Assembly (NCBI GenBank): GCA_046728155.1
Contig: JBKPDY010000105.1
Span: 1-64,000, forward strand
Reading direction: 5' to 3'
Source of the DNA: CAWDLX01 sp046728155
Lineage (GTDB): Bacteria; Actinomycetota; Actinomycetes; Mycobacteriales; Micromonosporaceae
Length of the DNA stretch: 64,000 bases
Under the pieces are notes generated by a model that saw nothing but the letters and a program-made list of their open reading frames with translations, searched no databases and was not told the origin of the DNA. A program made the translations under genes and the position numbers. Shown here one piece after another: positions 34,500-43,703 of this stretch (position 1 is its first letter; every line of letters begins with the position of its first letter).

Positions 34500-34952
34500 G
34501 TGAAGGTCTTCGAGTCACTGCAGGAGCTGGGCAACGCCGTCGGTCAGCACCTCGGCTACAGCGACTGGCATACGGTCACGCAGGAGCAGATCAACGCGTT
34601 CGCCGACGCGACCGGCGACCGCCAGTGGATCCACGTCAACCCGGAGCTCGCGGCGAAAGGACCCTTCGGCACCACCGTCGCGCACGGATACCTGACCCTC
34701 TCCCTGATCCCGATGCTCGTCTCGCAGATCACCCGGACCGAGGGGATCCGGATGGGCGTCAACTACGGCCTGAACAAGGTCCGGTTTCCTGCTGCGTTGC
34801 CCAGCGGCAGCAAGATCCGCGCCGGGGTGAAGATTCTTTCGGTCGAGGAGATACCCGGCGGCGCCCACATCGTCAGCGAGGTGACCATCGAGCGGGACGG
34901 AGGCGACAAGCCCTGCTGCGTCGCCGAAACCGTCGCCCGCTACTACGTCTGA
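34500..34952 (+). CDS. MaoC-like (R)-hydratase
   Basis: A 150-residue single hot-dog-fold protein. The hydratase motif is seen in 'FADATGDRQWIHVNPELA', with the catalytic Asp/His pair, and 'GTTVAHGYLTLSLIP'. Such enzymes hydrate trans-2-enoyl-CoA to (R)-3-hydroxyacyl-CoA. GTG 34500 with AAGGAGG upstream is chosen over the frame's earlier start. It converges on the acyl-CoA dehydrogenase gene 17 bases away, and the cluster (three dehydrogenases, two SDRs) supports a beta-oxidation-like pathway. Confidence 0.9.
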   Translation: MKVFESLQELGNAVGQHLGYSDWHTVTQEQINAFADATGDRQWIHVNPELAAKGPFGTTVAHGYLTLSLIPMLVSQITRTEGIRMGVNYGLNKVRFPAALPSGSKIRAGVKILSVEEIPGGAHIVSEVTIERDGGDKPCCVAETVARYYV

Positions 34953-34969
34953 CACAAGCAGGGGCTCGG

Positions 34970-36052
34970 TCAAGAAGGCAGGTCGACCAGGCTGGCGAGG
35001 GCCAGGCGGTGCCGGTCGGCGGTCCCGAAGGCGACAGCGTCGGCCTTGGCCCGCTTCAGGAACAGGTGCGCCGGGTGCTCCCAGGTGAAGCCGATCCCGC
35101 CGTGCAGTTGGACGCACTCCTCGGCAGCCCTGACCGCGACCGGCGAGACGAAGGCCTGGGCCACCGCCGCCGCGACGGGGAGGTCCGGATCACCGGTAGC
35201 GGCGCAGTTCGCCGCGTACCGCGCTGCGGCTCGAGCCTGGGTGATGTCGACCCAGAGATCAGCCAACCGGTGCTTGATCGCCTGGAAGGAGCCGATCGGC
35301 CGGGCGAACTGGTGACGGATCTTCGCGTACTCGACGGTCGTGGCCAGGCACCACTCAGCCACACCGAGCTGTTCGGATGCGAGCAAGGCCGCTCCGATCG
35401 TGAGCGCGTAGTCGACCATCGCGGCGGCCGCGGCTCCGGACACCACCAAACGGCCGGCCGTGTTATCGAACGAGATGTCAGCAAGCGGCCGGGTGAGATC
35501 GAGGCTCACCACGGACTTGCGGCGCACGCCCTCCGCGGTCGCATCGACCGCGTACAGGCCACCCGTGGCCGGCACGAGCAGAATGTCGGCGACGAGACCG
35601 TCGGCGACGCTCGTTATCCGGCCGGTCAGGCGCTCGTCGACCGCTTCGATCGCGGCCGCGGTGGAGCCGGGCGCTGTGGAGAACGGCAGGGCGAGGACGG
35701 CGACGCTCTCACCGGTCGCGAGCTTGGCCACGAGATCGGCTTCGCCCGCCTCGAGCAGTGCGGCGATGGCGACAACCGCGGAAAGGAACGGGACCGGCGT
35801 CACTGCCCGGCCGAGCTCTTCCAAGACGACGGCGGCCTCCCGCAGACTCGCGCCGCCCCCGCCGAACCGGTCCGGGACACCGATGCCGGCCAGACCCATC
35901 TCGGTCGCGAGCGTGCGCCAGAGCGGCGCATCGAAGGCTTCGCCGACTTCCAGCCGGGCGAGCACGCGACGGACCGGGCTGCGCGCGGCGAGCAGGTCCC
36001 GCACGCTGCCCCGCAGCGCGGTCTCGACATCGTCGTACAGAAGCTGGCTCAT
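34970..36052 (-). CDS. Acyl-CoA dehydrogenase, partner subunit of the adjacent dehydrogenase
   Basis: A 360-residue FAD-dependent dehydrogenase. The start 'MSQLLYDDVETALRGSVRDLL' at ATG 36052 is typical of this class. The middle 'LFSTAPGS'-like FAD region is degenerate compared with full enzymes, while the C-terminal 'ECVQLHGGIGFTWEHPAHLFLKRAKAD' is well conserved. Pairs of a divergent and a canonical dehydrogenase form alpha2-beta2 enzymes in steroid side-chain and related catabolism (mycobacterial FadE26/27 type), and this gene lies just downstream of such a canonical partner. Substrate unknown. The start is coupled to a small ORF built of repeat DNA. Confidence 0.88.
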   Translation of the reverse strand: MSQLLYDDVETALRGSVRDLLAARSPVRRVLARLEVGEAFDAPLWRTLATEMGLAGIGVPDRFGGGGASLREAAVVLEELGRAVTPVPFLSAVVAIAALLEAGEADLVAKLATGESVAVLALPFSTAPGSTAAAIEAVDERLTGRITSVADGLVADILLVPATGGLYAVDATAEGVRRKSVVSLDLTRPLADISFDNTAGRLVVSGAAAAAMVDYALTIGAALLASEQLGVAEWCLATTVEYAKIRHQFARPIGSFQAIKHRLADLWVDITQARAAARYAANCAATGDPDLPVAAAVAQAFVSPVAVRAAEECVQLHGGIGFTWEHPAHLFLKRAKADAVAFGTADRHRLALASLVDLPS

Positions 36053-36231
36053 GTTGGCTGGCTCGCCTCCGCGCTCGCTCCGCACCTGCCACCCCACGAA
36101 GACGCTCCACGTCTCCGCGGGGACCCCGGTACCCACCCCACGAAGACGCTCCGCTTCGCTCCACGTCTCCGCGGGGGCCCCGGGAAAGGCCTGGCGGCCC
36201 TGCGATGCTCACTCGCTGTCGGCTGGCTCAT
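36049..36231 (-). CDS. 60-residue ORF made of repeat DNA, coupled at both ends
   Basis: ATG 36231 overlaps the upstream dehydrogenase stop (ATGA) and the TGA at its end overlaps the ATG of the downstream dehydrogenase. The first 15 codons (MSQPTASEHRRAARP) belong to the 44-bp dispersed repeat. The rest is Arg/Gly/Ser-rich and covers two copies of another repeat. It may be an insertion that keeps ribosomes moving between the two subunits rather than a functional protein. Low confidence that the product matters. Confidence 0.35.
   Translation of the reverse strand: MSQPTASEHRRAARPFPGPPRRRGAKRSVFVGWVPGSPRRRGASSWGGRCGASAEASQPT
36089..36183. repeat. Two direct copies of a 41/51-bp GC-rich repeat
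   Basis: Copy A at 36089-36129 and copy B at 36133-36183 share 'CCACCCCACGAAGACGCTCC' and 'ACGTCTCCGCGGGG'. Copy B has a ten-base insertion (GCTTCGCTCC) between the two blocks, itself a partial duplication. Confidence 0.85.
36188..36231 (-). repeat. Dispersed 44-bp repeat, copy 2
   Basis: Read on the minus strand from 36231 it matches 8875-8918 at 42 of 44 bases. As in copy 1, the first four bases (ATGA) are the stop of the upstream gene and the start of a new frame. Confidence 0.85.
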
Positions 36232-37436
36232 CGCGGCAGCTCCTTCCACGGGATGTCCTTGTCCATCCGGATCTCGCCGGGCAGTCCGAGCACCCGCTCG
36301 GCGATGATGTTGCGGAGGATCTCGGTGGTACCACCCTCGATCGAGTTGCCCTTGGCCCTCAGGTAGCGGTAGCCGACGCAGCGCCCGAGCCAGTCGACGG
36401 CAGTAGCACGCCGCATCGTCCAGTCGTCGTAACGCAACCCGGCCTCTCCGGCGATCTCGAACTCCGCACCGGAGATCGCCTGGTTGAGGTTGGCGAAGAC
36501 GTACTTCTGAGCCGAGCCCTCCGGCCCAGGCTGTCCGGCCGCGAGCTGCTGACGCAACCGCTTTCCGGCCAGACGCGCCACCTCGGCCGCCACCCACAGG
36601 CGCAGTACGGCGTCATGTAGCCCGGGTGTGCGGGCGTCGGGGTTGTCCCGCCAGGCCATGACCAATGGCTGGATGATCCCCTGCTCACGGGGCAGGTCGG
36701 CACTCCCGATGGCAACCCGTTCGTTCATCAGCGTCGTGTGGGCGACCCGCCAGCCCTCGCCGACCGCGCCCAGGCGGTCGGAATCCGGAATCCTGACATC
36801 GGTCAGGAAGACCTCGTTGAACTCCGCCTCGCCGGTGATCTGGCGCAGCGGCCGTACCTCGACACCCGGCGCCGTCATGTCGGCCATGAAGTAGGTCAAC
36901 CCGGCGTGCTTGGGCACCGACGGGTCGGTCCGAGCTACGAGGATCGCCCGTCGTGCCTCGTGGGCCATCGAGGTCCAGACCTTCTGCCCGTTGACGACCC
37001 AGTCGTCGCCGTCCCGTACGGCTCGGGTCGCCATGCCGGCGAGGTCCGAGCCGGCGCCCGGCTCACTGAAGAGCTGGCACCAGACCTCTTCTCCTGTCCA
37101 CAGTGGACGTAGGTAGCGACGCTTCTGCTCGTCCGTGCCGTGAGTGAGAATTGTCGGTGCGGCCATACCGAGTCCGATGCCGATCCGGCGCGGGTCGTTG
37201 TCCGGCGCGCCAGCCGCCGCAAAGGCGCCGTCCACTGTGGACTGGAGGGTTCGCGACACAGCCAGACCACCCAGCCCGACCGGAAAGTGCACCCAGGCCA
37301 GACCGGCGTCGAACCGGGCGCGCAGAAACCCGACCGGCTCGGACGTGACCGCGTCGTGCGCGGCCAGGAACTCCTCGACCCGGTCCCGAATATCCGCGGC
37401 CGTCAGCCGGGGTCCGCCCGGCACGTCCTCAGGCAC
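36228..37436 (-). CDS. Acyl-CoA dehydrogenase, canonical subunit
   Basis: A 402-residue flavoenzyme. 'FSEPGAGSDLAGMATRAVRDG' is the FAD/substrate loop, 'VNGQKVWTSMAH' follows, and the C-terminal 'SIEGGTTEILRNIIAERVLGLP' is the canonical end. It oxidises an acyl-CoA to the 2-enoyl-CoA with electrons to ETF. GTG 37436 overlaps the SDR stop by eight bases; GTG 37424 is an alternative. It precedes the divergent dehydrogenase at 34970-36052, its likely partner. Confidence 0.9.
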   Translation of the reverse strand: MPEDVPGGPRLTAADIRDRVEEFLAAHDAVTSEPVGFLRARFDAGLAWVHFPVGLGGLAVSRTLQSTVDGAFAAAGAPDNDPRRIGIGLGMAAPTILTHGTDEQKRRYLRPLWTGEEVWCQLFSEPGAGSDLAGMATRAVRDGDDWVVNGQKVWTSMAHEARRAILVARTDPSVPKHAGLTYFMADMTAPGVEVRPLRQITGEAEFNEVFLTDVRIPDSDRLGAVGEGWRVAHTTLMNERVAIGSADLPREQGIIQPLVMAWRDNPDARTPGLHDAVLRLWVAAEVARLAGKRLRQQLAAGQPGPEGSAQKYVFANLNQAISGAEFEIAGEAGLRYDDWTMRRATAVDWLGRCVGYRYLRAKGNSIEGGTTEILRNIIAERVLGLPGEIRMDKDIPWKELPR

Positions 37437-38178
37437 GAGGACCACCCGCGACGTAGAGCACCTGTCCGGAAACGAACCCCGCGCCCTCGGAGACGAAGAA
37501 CGATGCGACGTGGGCGATGTCGTCGGGCGTACCACCGCGGCGGACCGGGATGCTCTCCGCGGCCGCCTTCTGGAACGTCTCCCAGTCCACGCCAATCCGA
37601 GCCGCGTGGCCCTTGGTCATGTCTGTGGCGATGAAGCCGGGAGCGATCGCGTTGACGGTCACCCCGAACTGGCCCAGCTCGATCGCGAGCGTCTTGGTGA
37701 AGCCCTGCAGGCCGGCCTTGGCCGCCGAGTAGTTCGCCTGGCCCCGGTTACCGAGGGCCGACGTCGAGGAGAGGTTGACGATGCGACCCCATTTCGCCTC
37801 GGTCATATACCTCTGACAGGCCCGGCTCATCAGGAACGAGCCGCGCAGATGCACATTCATGACGGTGTCCCAGTCGGCGTCGGTCATCTTGAACAGGAGG
37901 TTGTCACGGGTGATGCCGGCGTTGTTGACCAGCACTACGGGCGGTCCGAGTTCGGTCGCGATCCGCTCCACGGCGGCCTCGACGCCGGCCGAATCCGAGA
38001 CATCCGCTCCCACCGCCAGCGCGGTGCCGCCATTCTCGACGATGCGACCGACCGTGCCCTTGCAGGCGTCTTCGTCAAGGTCGATGACGGCCACGGCGAA
38101 CCCGTCCTGCGCGAGGCGGATCGCCACGCCGGCGCCGATACCACGTGCCGCTCCCGTGACCACGGCCACCTTGGTCAT
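37429..38178 (-). CDS. SDR oxidoreductase, 3-oxoacyl-ACP/CoA reductase type
   Basis: A 249-residue short-chain dehydrogenase. 'VVTGAARGIGAGVA' binds the nucleotide (residues 6-19), 'NNAGITRD' near 87, and the catalytic Ser-Tyr-Lys set is 'NLSSTSALGNRGQANYSAAKAG' near 135-156. In this catabolic cluster it more likely oxidises a 3-hydroxyacyl-CoA than serves fatty-acid synthesis. It lies between two acyl-CoA dehydrogenase genes on the minus strand, 16 bases after the upstream one. Confidence 0.9.
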   Translation of the reverse strand: MTKVAVVTGAARGIGAGVAIRLAQDGFAVAVIDLDEDACKGTVGRIVENGGTALAVGADVSDSAGVEAAVERIATELGPPVVLVNNAGITRDNLLFKMTDADWDTVMNVHLRGSFLMSRACQRYMTEAKWGRIVNLSSTSALGNRGQANYSAAKAGLQGFTKTLAIELGQFGVTVNAIAPGFIATDMTKGHAARIGVDWETFQKAAAESIPVRRGGTPDDIAHVASFFVSEGAGFVSGQVLYVAGGPRA

Positions 38179-38194
38179 GCTCAGATCCTCCTCG

Positions 38195-39412
<1,218 letters not shown>

Positions 39413-39423
39413 CGCGATCTCCC

Positions 39424-40221
39424 TCACTCGGTCGCTGGGTGCAACTGTGCCCGGACCCGGCGCATCCCGCCGAGCCACCGGTCGCGGTCGACGGCCCGAC
39501 GCCGTTCGTACTCGGCCACCTCGGGATGCGGCAGGATCAGGAAGCGGCCCTCGGCGAGCGCCGCCACGACGCCGTCGGCCACCTGCTCCGGTTCGAGGAA
39601 CGCGCCCGCCGCGGCGACGGCCGTACCGGCCAGCAATCCAGCGGTCATGGGCGTACGCACACCCTGAGGACACAGGCAGGAGAAGCCCACGCCGGAGTCG
39701 CCGTACATGATCGCGAGCCACTCGGCGATCGCGACCGAGCCGTGCTTGGTGGCGGTGTAGGGGGCGGTATCCATCTCGGTCAACAGACCAGCGGCCGAAG
39801 CCGTGATCATCACGTGGCCACGGCCCCGCCGTAGCATCCGCGGCACGACATGGCGAGCCACGTATACGTGCGCGAGCACGTGCACGCGGTACGCGATATC
39901 CCACTCCTCATCGGTGCCGAGGCCGGCGGCGCCGCCGACGCCCGCATTGGAGCAGTAGAGGTCAATCGGTCCGAACCGATCCTCGATCTCGCCGATCGCC
40001 GCCTCGACCGCGGGCTCATCGGTGACGTCGAGGCCGATCCCGAGAGCCTCGACCGGCAGTTGTTTCGCGAGCGCGTCCGCCTCGACGCCGTTGAGATCGG
40101 CCACCACCACGGCCCGCGCACCGTCCGCCGCGAACCGCTGGGCCAGCGCGCGTCCGATGCCGCTTGCGCCACCGGTGACGACCGCAAGCCCGCCCGCAAC
40201 CTGGGTCCTCGGCAACGCCAT
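39424..40221 (-). CDS. SDR oxidoreductase, first gene of the catabolic operon
   Basis: A 265-residue short-chain dehydrogenase from ATG 40221. 'VVTGGASGIGRALAQRFA' (about residues 14-31), 'CSNAGVGG' near 90 and 'ITASAAGLLTEMDTAPYTATKHG' (Ser, Tyr, Lys) are intact. The product class is a NAD(P)-dependent alcohol/ketone oxidoreductase. It is the first gene after a perfect 23-base palindrome at 40241-40263, so it should be the regulated entry of the operon. Confidence 0.9.
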   Translation of the reverse strand: MALPRTQVAGGLAVVTGGASGIGRALAQRFAADGARAVVVADLNGVEADALAKQLPVEALGIGLDVTDEPAVEAAIGEIEDRFGPIDLYCSNAGVGGAAGLGTDEEWDIAYRVHVLAHVYVARHVVPRMLRRGRGHVMITASAAGLLTEMDTAPYTATKHGSVAIAEWLAIMYGDSGVGFSCLCPQGVRTPMTAGLLAGTAVAAAGAFLEPEQVADGVVAALAEGRFLILPHPEVAEYERRRAVDRDRWLGGMRRVRAQLHPATE

Positions 40222-40240
40222 CCCTCGTCTCACCTGCACA

Positions 40241-40263
40241 ATATTGCACTCAGAGTGCAATAT
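40241..40263. promoter_or_regulatory. Perfect 23-bp operator palindrome
   Basis: Arms ATATTGCACTC and GAGTGCAATAT around a single A, 20 bases before the operon's first start codon. The size and symmetry suit a TetR- or GntR-type repressor of acyl-CoA catabolism. The regulator is not adjacent. Confidence 0.7.
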
Positions 40264-40403
40264 ACGTGTCGACCGTGGCAGTCGGGTAGCGGCCACCCGC
40301 GTCTTCCCGGCCGTTCCCAGCGGACTGTAGCTGAAACGCGGCGCGCGCCGCGTACGAGGAGGTCTATCCATAATGGACGCTCGCCGTTCCCGCCGACGGA
40401 CGC

Positions 40404-40409
40404 TACGGT
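40404..40409 (+). promoter_or_regulatory. -10-like hexamer for a leaderless response-regulator message
   Basis: TACGGT, six bases before ATG 40416, with no ribosome binding site between. Confidence 0.35.
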
Positions 40410-40415
40410 AAGCCA

Positions 40416-41102
40416 ATGGCGACCGTGCTGCTCGTTGAGGACGACCTCGTGGTACGTGGCGCATTGCAGCGGTCGCTGTCCGATCTCGGGCACACGGTGC
40501 ACGCGACGGGTACGGCACTCGAGGCACTGCGCCGGGTCGCCGCCAGCCCACCCGATGTCATCGTGCTCGACCTGGGCCTGCCGGATCTGGACGGTGCCGA
40601 CGCGTTACGCACGCTTCGCGGCATCACGAACACGCCGATCATCATCGCGACGGCGCGCGATGACGAGGCCGAGGTGGTGCGGCTGCTTCGGGCCGGCGCC
40701 GATGACTATATGGTCAAGCCGTTCAGCAGCGCCCACCTGGAGGCGCGGGTGTCGACCGTGCTTCGCCGGGCCGGCCGCGCCAGCCGGCCCGAGCCGACCG
40801 TGCTCGAATGCGGGGGCCTGCGTATCGACCTCGGCGAGCGGCAGGTCTACCTGGACGGAGCCGTACTCGCGCTGACCCGCAAGGAGTTCGACCTGCTCGC
40901 CTACCTCGCCGGCCGGCCGGGTCGAGTCGTGTCGCGCCGGGAGTTGTTGGAGGAGGTATGGCGTCAGCCCTCGATCGGCGAGGACCAGACGATCGACGTG
41001 CACCTGTACTGGCTGCGGCGGAAGCTTGGCGAGAGCGCGGCCGAGCCGAGATTCCTGCACACCGTGCGGGGGGTCGGGGTCAGGTTCGCGGCGCCGGCCT
41101 GA
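40416..41102 (+). CDS. OmpR/PhoB-type response regulator
   Basis: A 228-residue regulator. Receiver: acidic pair in 'LLVEDDL', phospho-Asp D52 in 'VIVLDLGLPD', Thr in 'IIIATARDD' and Lys in 'YMVKPFSS'. Winged helix: 'ALTRKEFDLLAYLAGRPGRVVSRRELLEEVW' and 'DVHLYWLRRKLGE'. It is immediately followed by its sensor kinase. The signal and regulon are unknown. Confidence 0.93.
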   Translation: MATVLLVEDDLVVRGALQRSLSDLGHTVHATGTALEALRRVAASPPDVIVLDLGLPDLDGADALRTLRGITNTPIIIATARDDEAEVVRLLRAGADDYMVKPFSSAHLEARVSTVLRRAGRASRPEPTVLECGGLRIDLGERQVYLDGAVLALTRKEFDLLAYLAGRPGRVVSRRELLEEVWRQPSIGEDQTIDVHLYWLRRKLGESAAEPRFLHTVRGVGVRFAAPA

Positions 41103-41104
41103 GG

Positions 41105-42484
41105 TTGAGTGTCGCCTACATCATCCTCGCCGTCACGTCCACGATGGTGCTTGCCTTCATGGTGCCGCTCGGCATCACGGTGCAGCATGAGGCGCGCGAG
41201 CGCGCCATGGCCGACGCCCAACGGCGGGCGTCCGGCCTCGCCGGCGTCCTGTCCGTGACCACCGATCGCGGGGCGGTGGCCCGTGCAATCGTCGCCGCGG
41301 ACGCCGGCCAGCCTGGACGCACCGGGGTGCGCGGGTTGAGGACCGGGGACCTGGGCGCCGGCCACGCCGCGACCGATCAGGTGACCGTGGTCGCCCGCCA
41401 GCACCAGCCGGCTGAGGTCGCGGTCCGGGATGGGGTGTCGTATCTGGTCCCGGTCGACCTCGGGGGCAAGGGAACTCCGGTCGTCGACGTGTTCGTCCCG
41501 GCCGGGGAGATGTCAGCCGGCGCGGTCTGGTGGATCCTCGGCGGCGTCGCCGCCTTCGTCGTCCTCGCCGCGGTACTGATCGCCGATCGCCTGGCTGCCC
41601 GAACCTCCCGGTCGGCTCGAGCCATCGCTGACGGTGCGCTCAGGCTCGGTACCGGCGATCTGCGGCACCGGATCAAGCCGCTCGCGCCACGGGAGATGAC
41701 AGCGGCCGGCGCCGCCCTCAACCTGATGGCCGACCGGATGACCGAGTCGATCGCGGCCGAGCGGGAGCTCATCGCCGACCTGTCACATCGCCTGCGAACC
41801 CCCCTGACCGCGCTGCGGCTGGAGGCGGAACGCGTCGGGTCCGGCCCCGAAGCGGAAGACCGGCTGAGCCTTGCCGTGGCCGCGATGGAGCGGGAGGTGG
41901 ACCACCTGATCAACATCGCACGGCGATCGACCCGACCCGGGGCGCCCGAGCCCGACACATGCGATGCAAGCGAGGTTGTCCGGGAGCGGATGGGTTTCTG
42001 GGCGGCCGTCGCCGACGACCAGGGCCGCTCGTTCGCCGTCATCGGCGCCCACCGGCGAGCGCCTGTCCAACTCCCCCGCAGCGAGCTCGTGGCGTCATTG
42101 GACGCCCTGCTAGGCAACGTCTTCCGCCATACCGCACAGGGCAGCGCGTTCGAAGTCGGGGTGAGCCGGCGCGGTGGGTACGTGACGGTCCGCGTCGACG
42201 ACGCCGGTCCTGGGATCGCCGACCCCGACCGAGCACTACGCCGGGGATCGAGCGACCGCGGATCGACGGGCCTGGGCCTCGATATCGTGCGACGAGCGGC
42301 GATCGCCGGTCACGGCAGTGTCGACATCGGCCGGTCGGGTCTTGGCGGCGCGAGCGTCGTCATCCTACTGGCCGACGCCGAGCCTCCGTCGCCCCAGACG
42401 CGAGCATGGCTCGGCTTTGTCGGGCGGCTCTCCCGCGAGCCGGACGAGCGGCGGCTGTTCCGGCGTCGGCGACGCGACTCTTAG
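41105..42484 (+). CDS. Sensor histidine kinase
   Basis: A 459-residue membrane kinase starting at TTG 41105, two bases after the regulator stop; a CTG at 41099 would overlap that stop as CTGA. Helices at about residues 4-24 and 141-160 flank a sensor loop of about 110 residues. A HAMP domain leads to H228 in 'ADLSHRLRTPLTAL', where His-Arg replaces the usual His-Glu. ATP-binding motifs include 'LDALLGNVFRHT', 'VDDAGPGIADP' and 'STGLGLDIV'. It should phosphorylate the upstream regulator. Confidence 0.9.
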   Translation: MSVAYIILAVTSTMVLAFMVPLGITVQHEARERAMADAQRRASGLAGVLSVTTDRGAVARAIVAADAGQPGRTGVRGLRTGDLGAGHAATDQVTVVARQHQPAEVAVRDGVSYLVPVDLGGKGTPVVDVFVPAGEMSAGAVWWILGGVAAFVVLAAVLIADRLAARTSRSARAIADGALRLGTGDLRHRIKPLAPREMTAAGAALNLMADRMTESIAAERELIADLSHRLRTPLTALRLEAERVGSGPEAEDRLSLAVAAMEREVDHLINIARRSTRPGAPEPDTCDASEVVRERMGFWAAVADDQGRSFAVIGAHRRAPVQLPRSELVASLDALLGNVFRHTAQGSAFEVGVSRRGGYVTVRVDDAGPGIADPDRALRRGSSDRGSTGLGLDIVRRAAIAGHGSVDIGRSGLGGASVVILLADAEPPSPQTRAWLGFVGRLSREPDERRLFRRRRRDS

Positions 42485-42591
42485 GTCTGTCTTAAGTCGA
42501 CACGGCGACGTTCCGTTCAGCCACGGTCTACGGATAGCGTCGACGACGGCCCCGCGGCCACGTCGACTCGCCCTGCCCCGCGTGGTCGACG

Positions 42592-42642
42592 TAATCCCAG
42601 CGGGCTCGGCTCGTCGGCCAGGAGTCGGGCCTGCTGGGGTTA
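42592..42642 (+). ncRNA. Strong strand-specific RNA hairpin in a 349-bp gap
   Basis: Arms 42592-42612 and 42622-42642 pair at all 21 positions around a nine-base loop on the plus-strand RNA, four of them as G-U wobbles; on the minus strand those four would be A-C mismatches. It lies about 107 bases after the kinase stop, followed by AAAG, so it may be its terminator or part of a leader for the gene at 42834. The rest of the 42485-42833 gap shows no open frame with coding character. Confidence 0.55.
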
Positions 42643-42833
42643 AAGCGTCCTATGTGGACTTGAGGATCGTGCCGACGGATCGGTGCCCGGAGGCGCGTGT
42701 CAAATGCCGGCTGGGGAACCTCGGGTCCGCAATAGCGGACGCCCGGTGACCCAGCCGCCGGGGTGGAGGCGGGCCGTTTGGTCGGCCAAGGTACGGGTAA
42801 ACCAGACCCTGTACCGGACACTAGGGGGCGACG

Positions 42834-43232
42834 ATGTTCGACAGGAAGCACACCCGCGCGCGCAATGCCGAGCGGATCGCGGGGCAGGCGTGGGAGCAGC
42901 TCGTGAGCACGGTCGACGAGGCCGGCTCGGCCGCCCGGTCGGCGACCAGCTCCGCTCGCCGGCGAGCGAAGCGCACAGCGGATGACATGTCGGAGCGGAT
43001 GGGCTCGGCATCGTCAGAGGCGCGACGCCGGGCCGGGCTCGCCTACGACGCCCTCGCCGGACGCCAGCAGTCCCGGCCGTGGGGCTGGCTCGCCGTGGCC
43101 GCGATTTTCGGGGCAATCATCGGGTGGCTTGGAACGATCTTCGGCCGCCAGCTGGCTGCCCGCAGTGACGAGGATGCCCTCGAGCGTTCGATCGCGGATC
43201 TCCCCATGTCCGATCAGGCGATCACGCACTGA
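42834..43232 (+). CDS. Small membrane-anchored protein of unknown function
   Basis: A 132-residue protein from ATG 42834 with an AGGGGG site. The first 80 residues are helical, Ala/Arg/Ser-rich and probably coiled (resembling envelope-tethered apolipoprotein-like helices). One membrane helix, 'WGWLAVAAIFGAIIGWLGTIF' at about residues 83-103, is followed by a short tail. No enzymatic motif. Proteins of this build are common in actinomycetes without assigned roles. Confidence 0.7.
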   Translation: MFDRKHTRARNAERIAGQAWEQLVSTVDEAGSAARSATSSARRRAKRTADDMSERMGSASSEARRRAGLAYDALAGRQQSRPWGWLAVAAIFGAIIGWLGTIFGRQLAARSDEDALERSIADLPMSDQAITH

Positions 43233-43394
43233 GCCGCTGCCACGCCGCTCAGCGTTGGCTGTATGTCGGTGGCCCGCGGGGCGGACGCAATGCGACGTAG
43301 CCCACCTGGAGCCCGATCGCCCGTAGGTGGTTACGGCCGTGAAACCCAGCCTGAATCAGTCCCTCGTCAGTCCCCCGGAGCGAGAAAGTCCACT

Positions 43395-43703
43395 GTGACC
43401 GAGCGCCTCTCGCGTTTGTACGACGCGACGACGGGGCGGTCGCAGGAGAAAGGTGTCGATCTCCACCAGCTCGATGCGGCCTCCTACGGCTACTGGATGG
43501 GGGTGGTGTCTCTGGAGGTACGCCTGTTCCACACGGGAGCCCACTCGCCACTGGCGCCGACAAGCTGCGAGTCTTGGCCGGGAGGTCGGCGCCCGTCGAC
43601 AGTTCTGTCGTACCCGTCAGGTAGACCGTACGTATGTCTGAGACTCACCGTGCCAGCCAGAAGATCGGCGCCGGCTCCCAGCGGCCTTATCCTGCTCACA
43701 TGA
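43395..43703 (+). pseudogene. Possible gene remnant upstream of the Panacea gene
   Basis: A GTG-started frame of 102 codons whose stop overlaps the Panacea ATG (ATGA at 43700). The first 48 codons use G/C-ending codons like real genes here ('LSRLYDATTGRSQEKGVDLHQ', 'AASYGYWMGVVSLEVRLF'). After that, codon use becomes random and Pro/Ser/Arg-rich. I read it as a decayed or recombined gene. It does not match a family I recognise. The remaining part of the 43233-43699 gap has nothing I can name. Confidence 0.3.
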
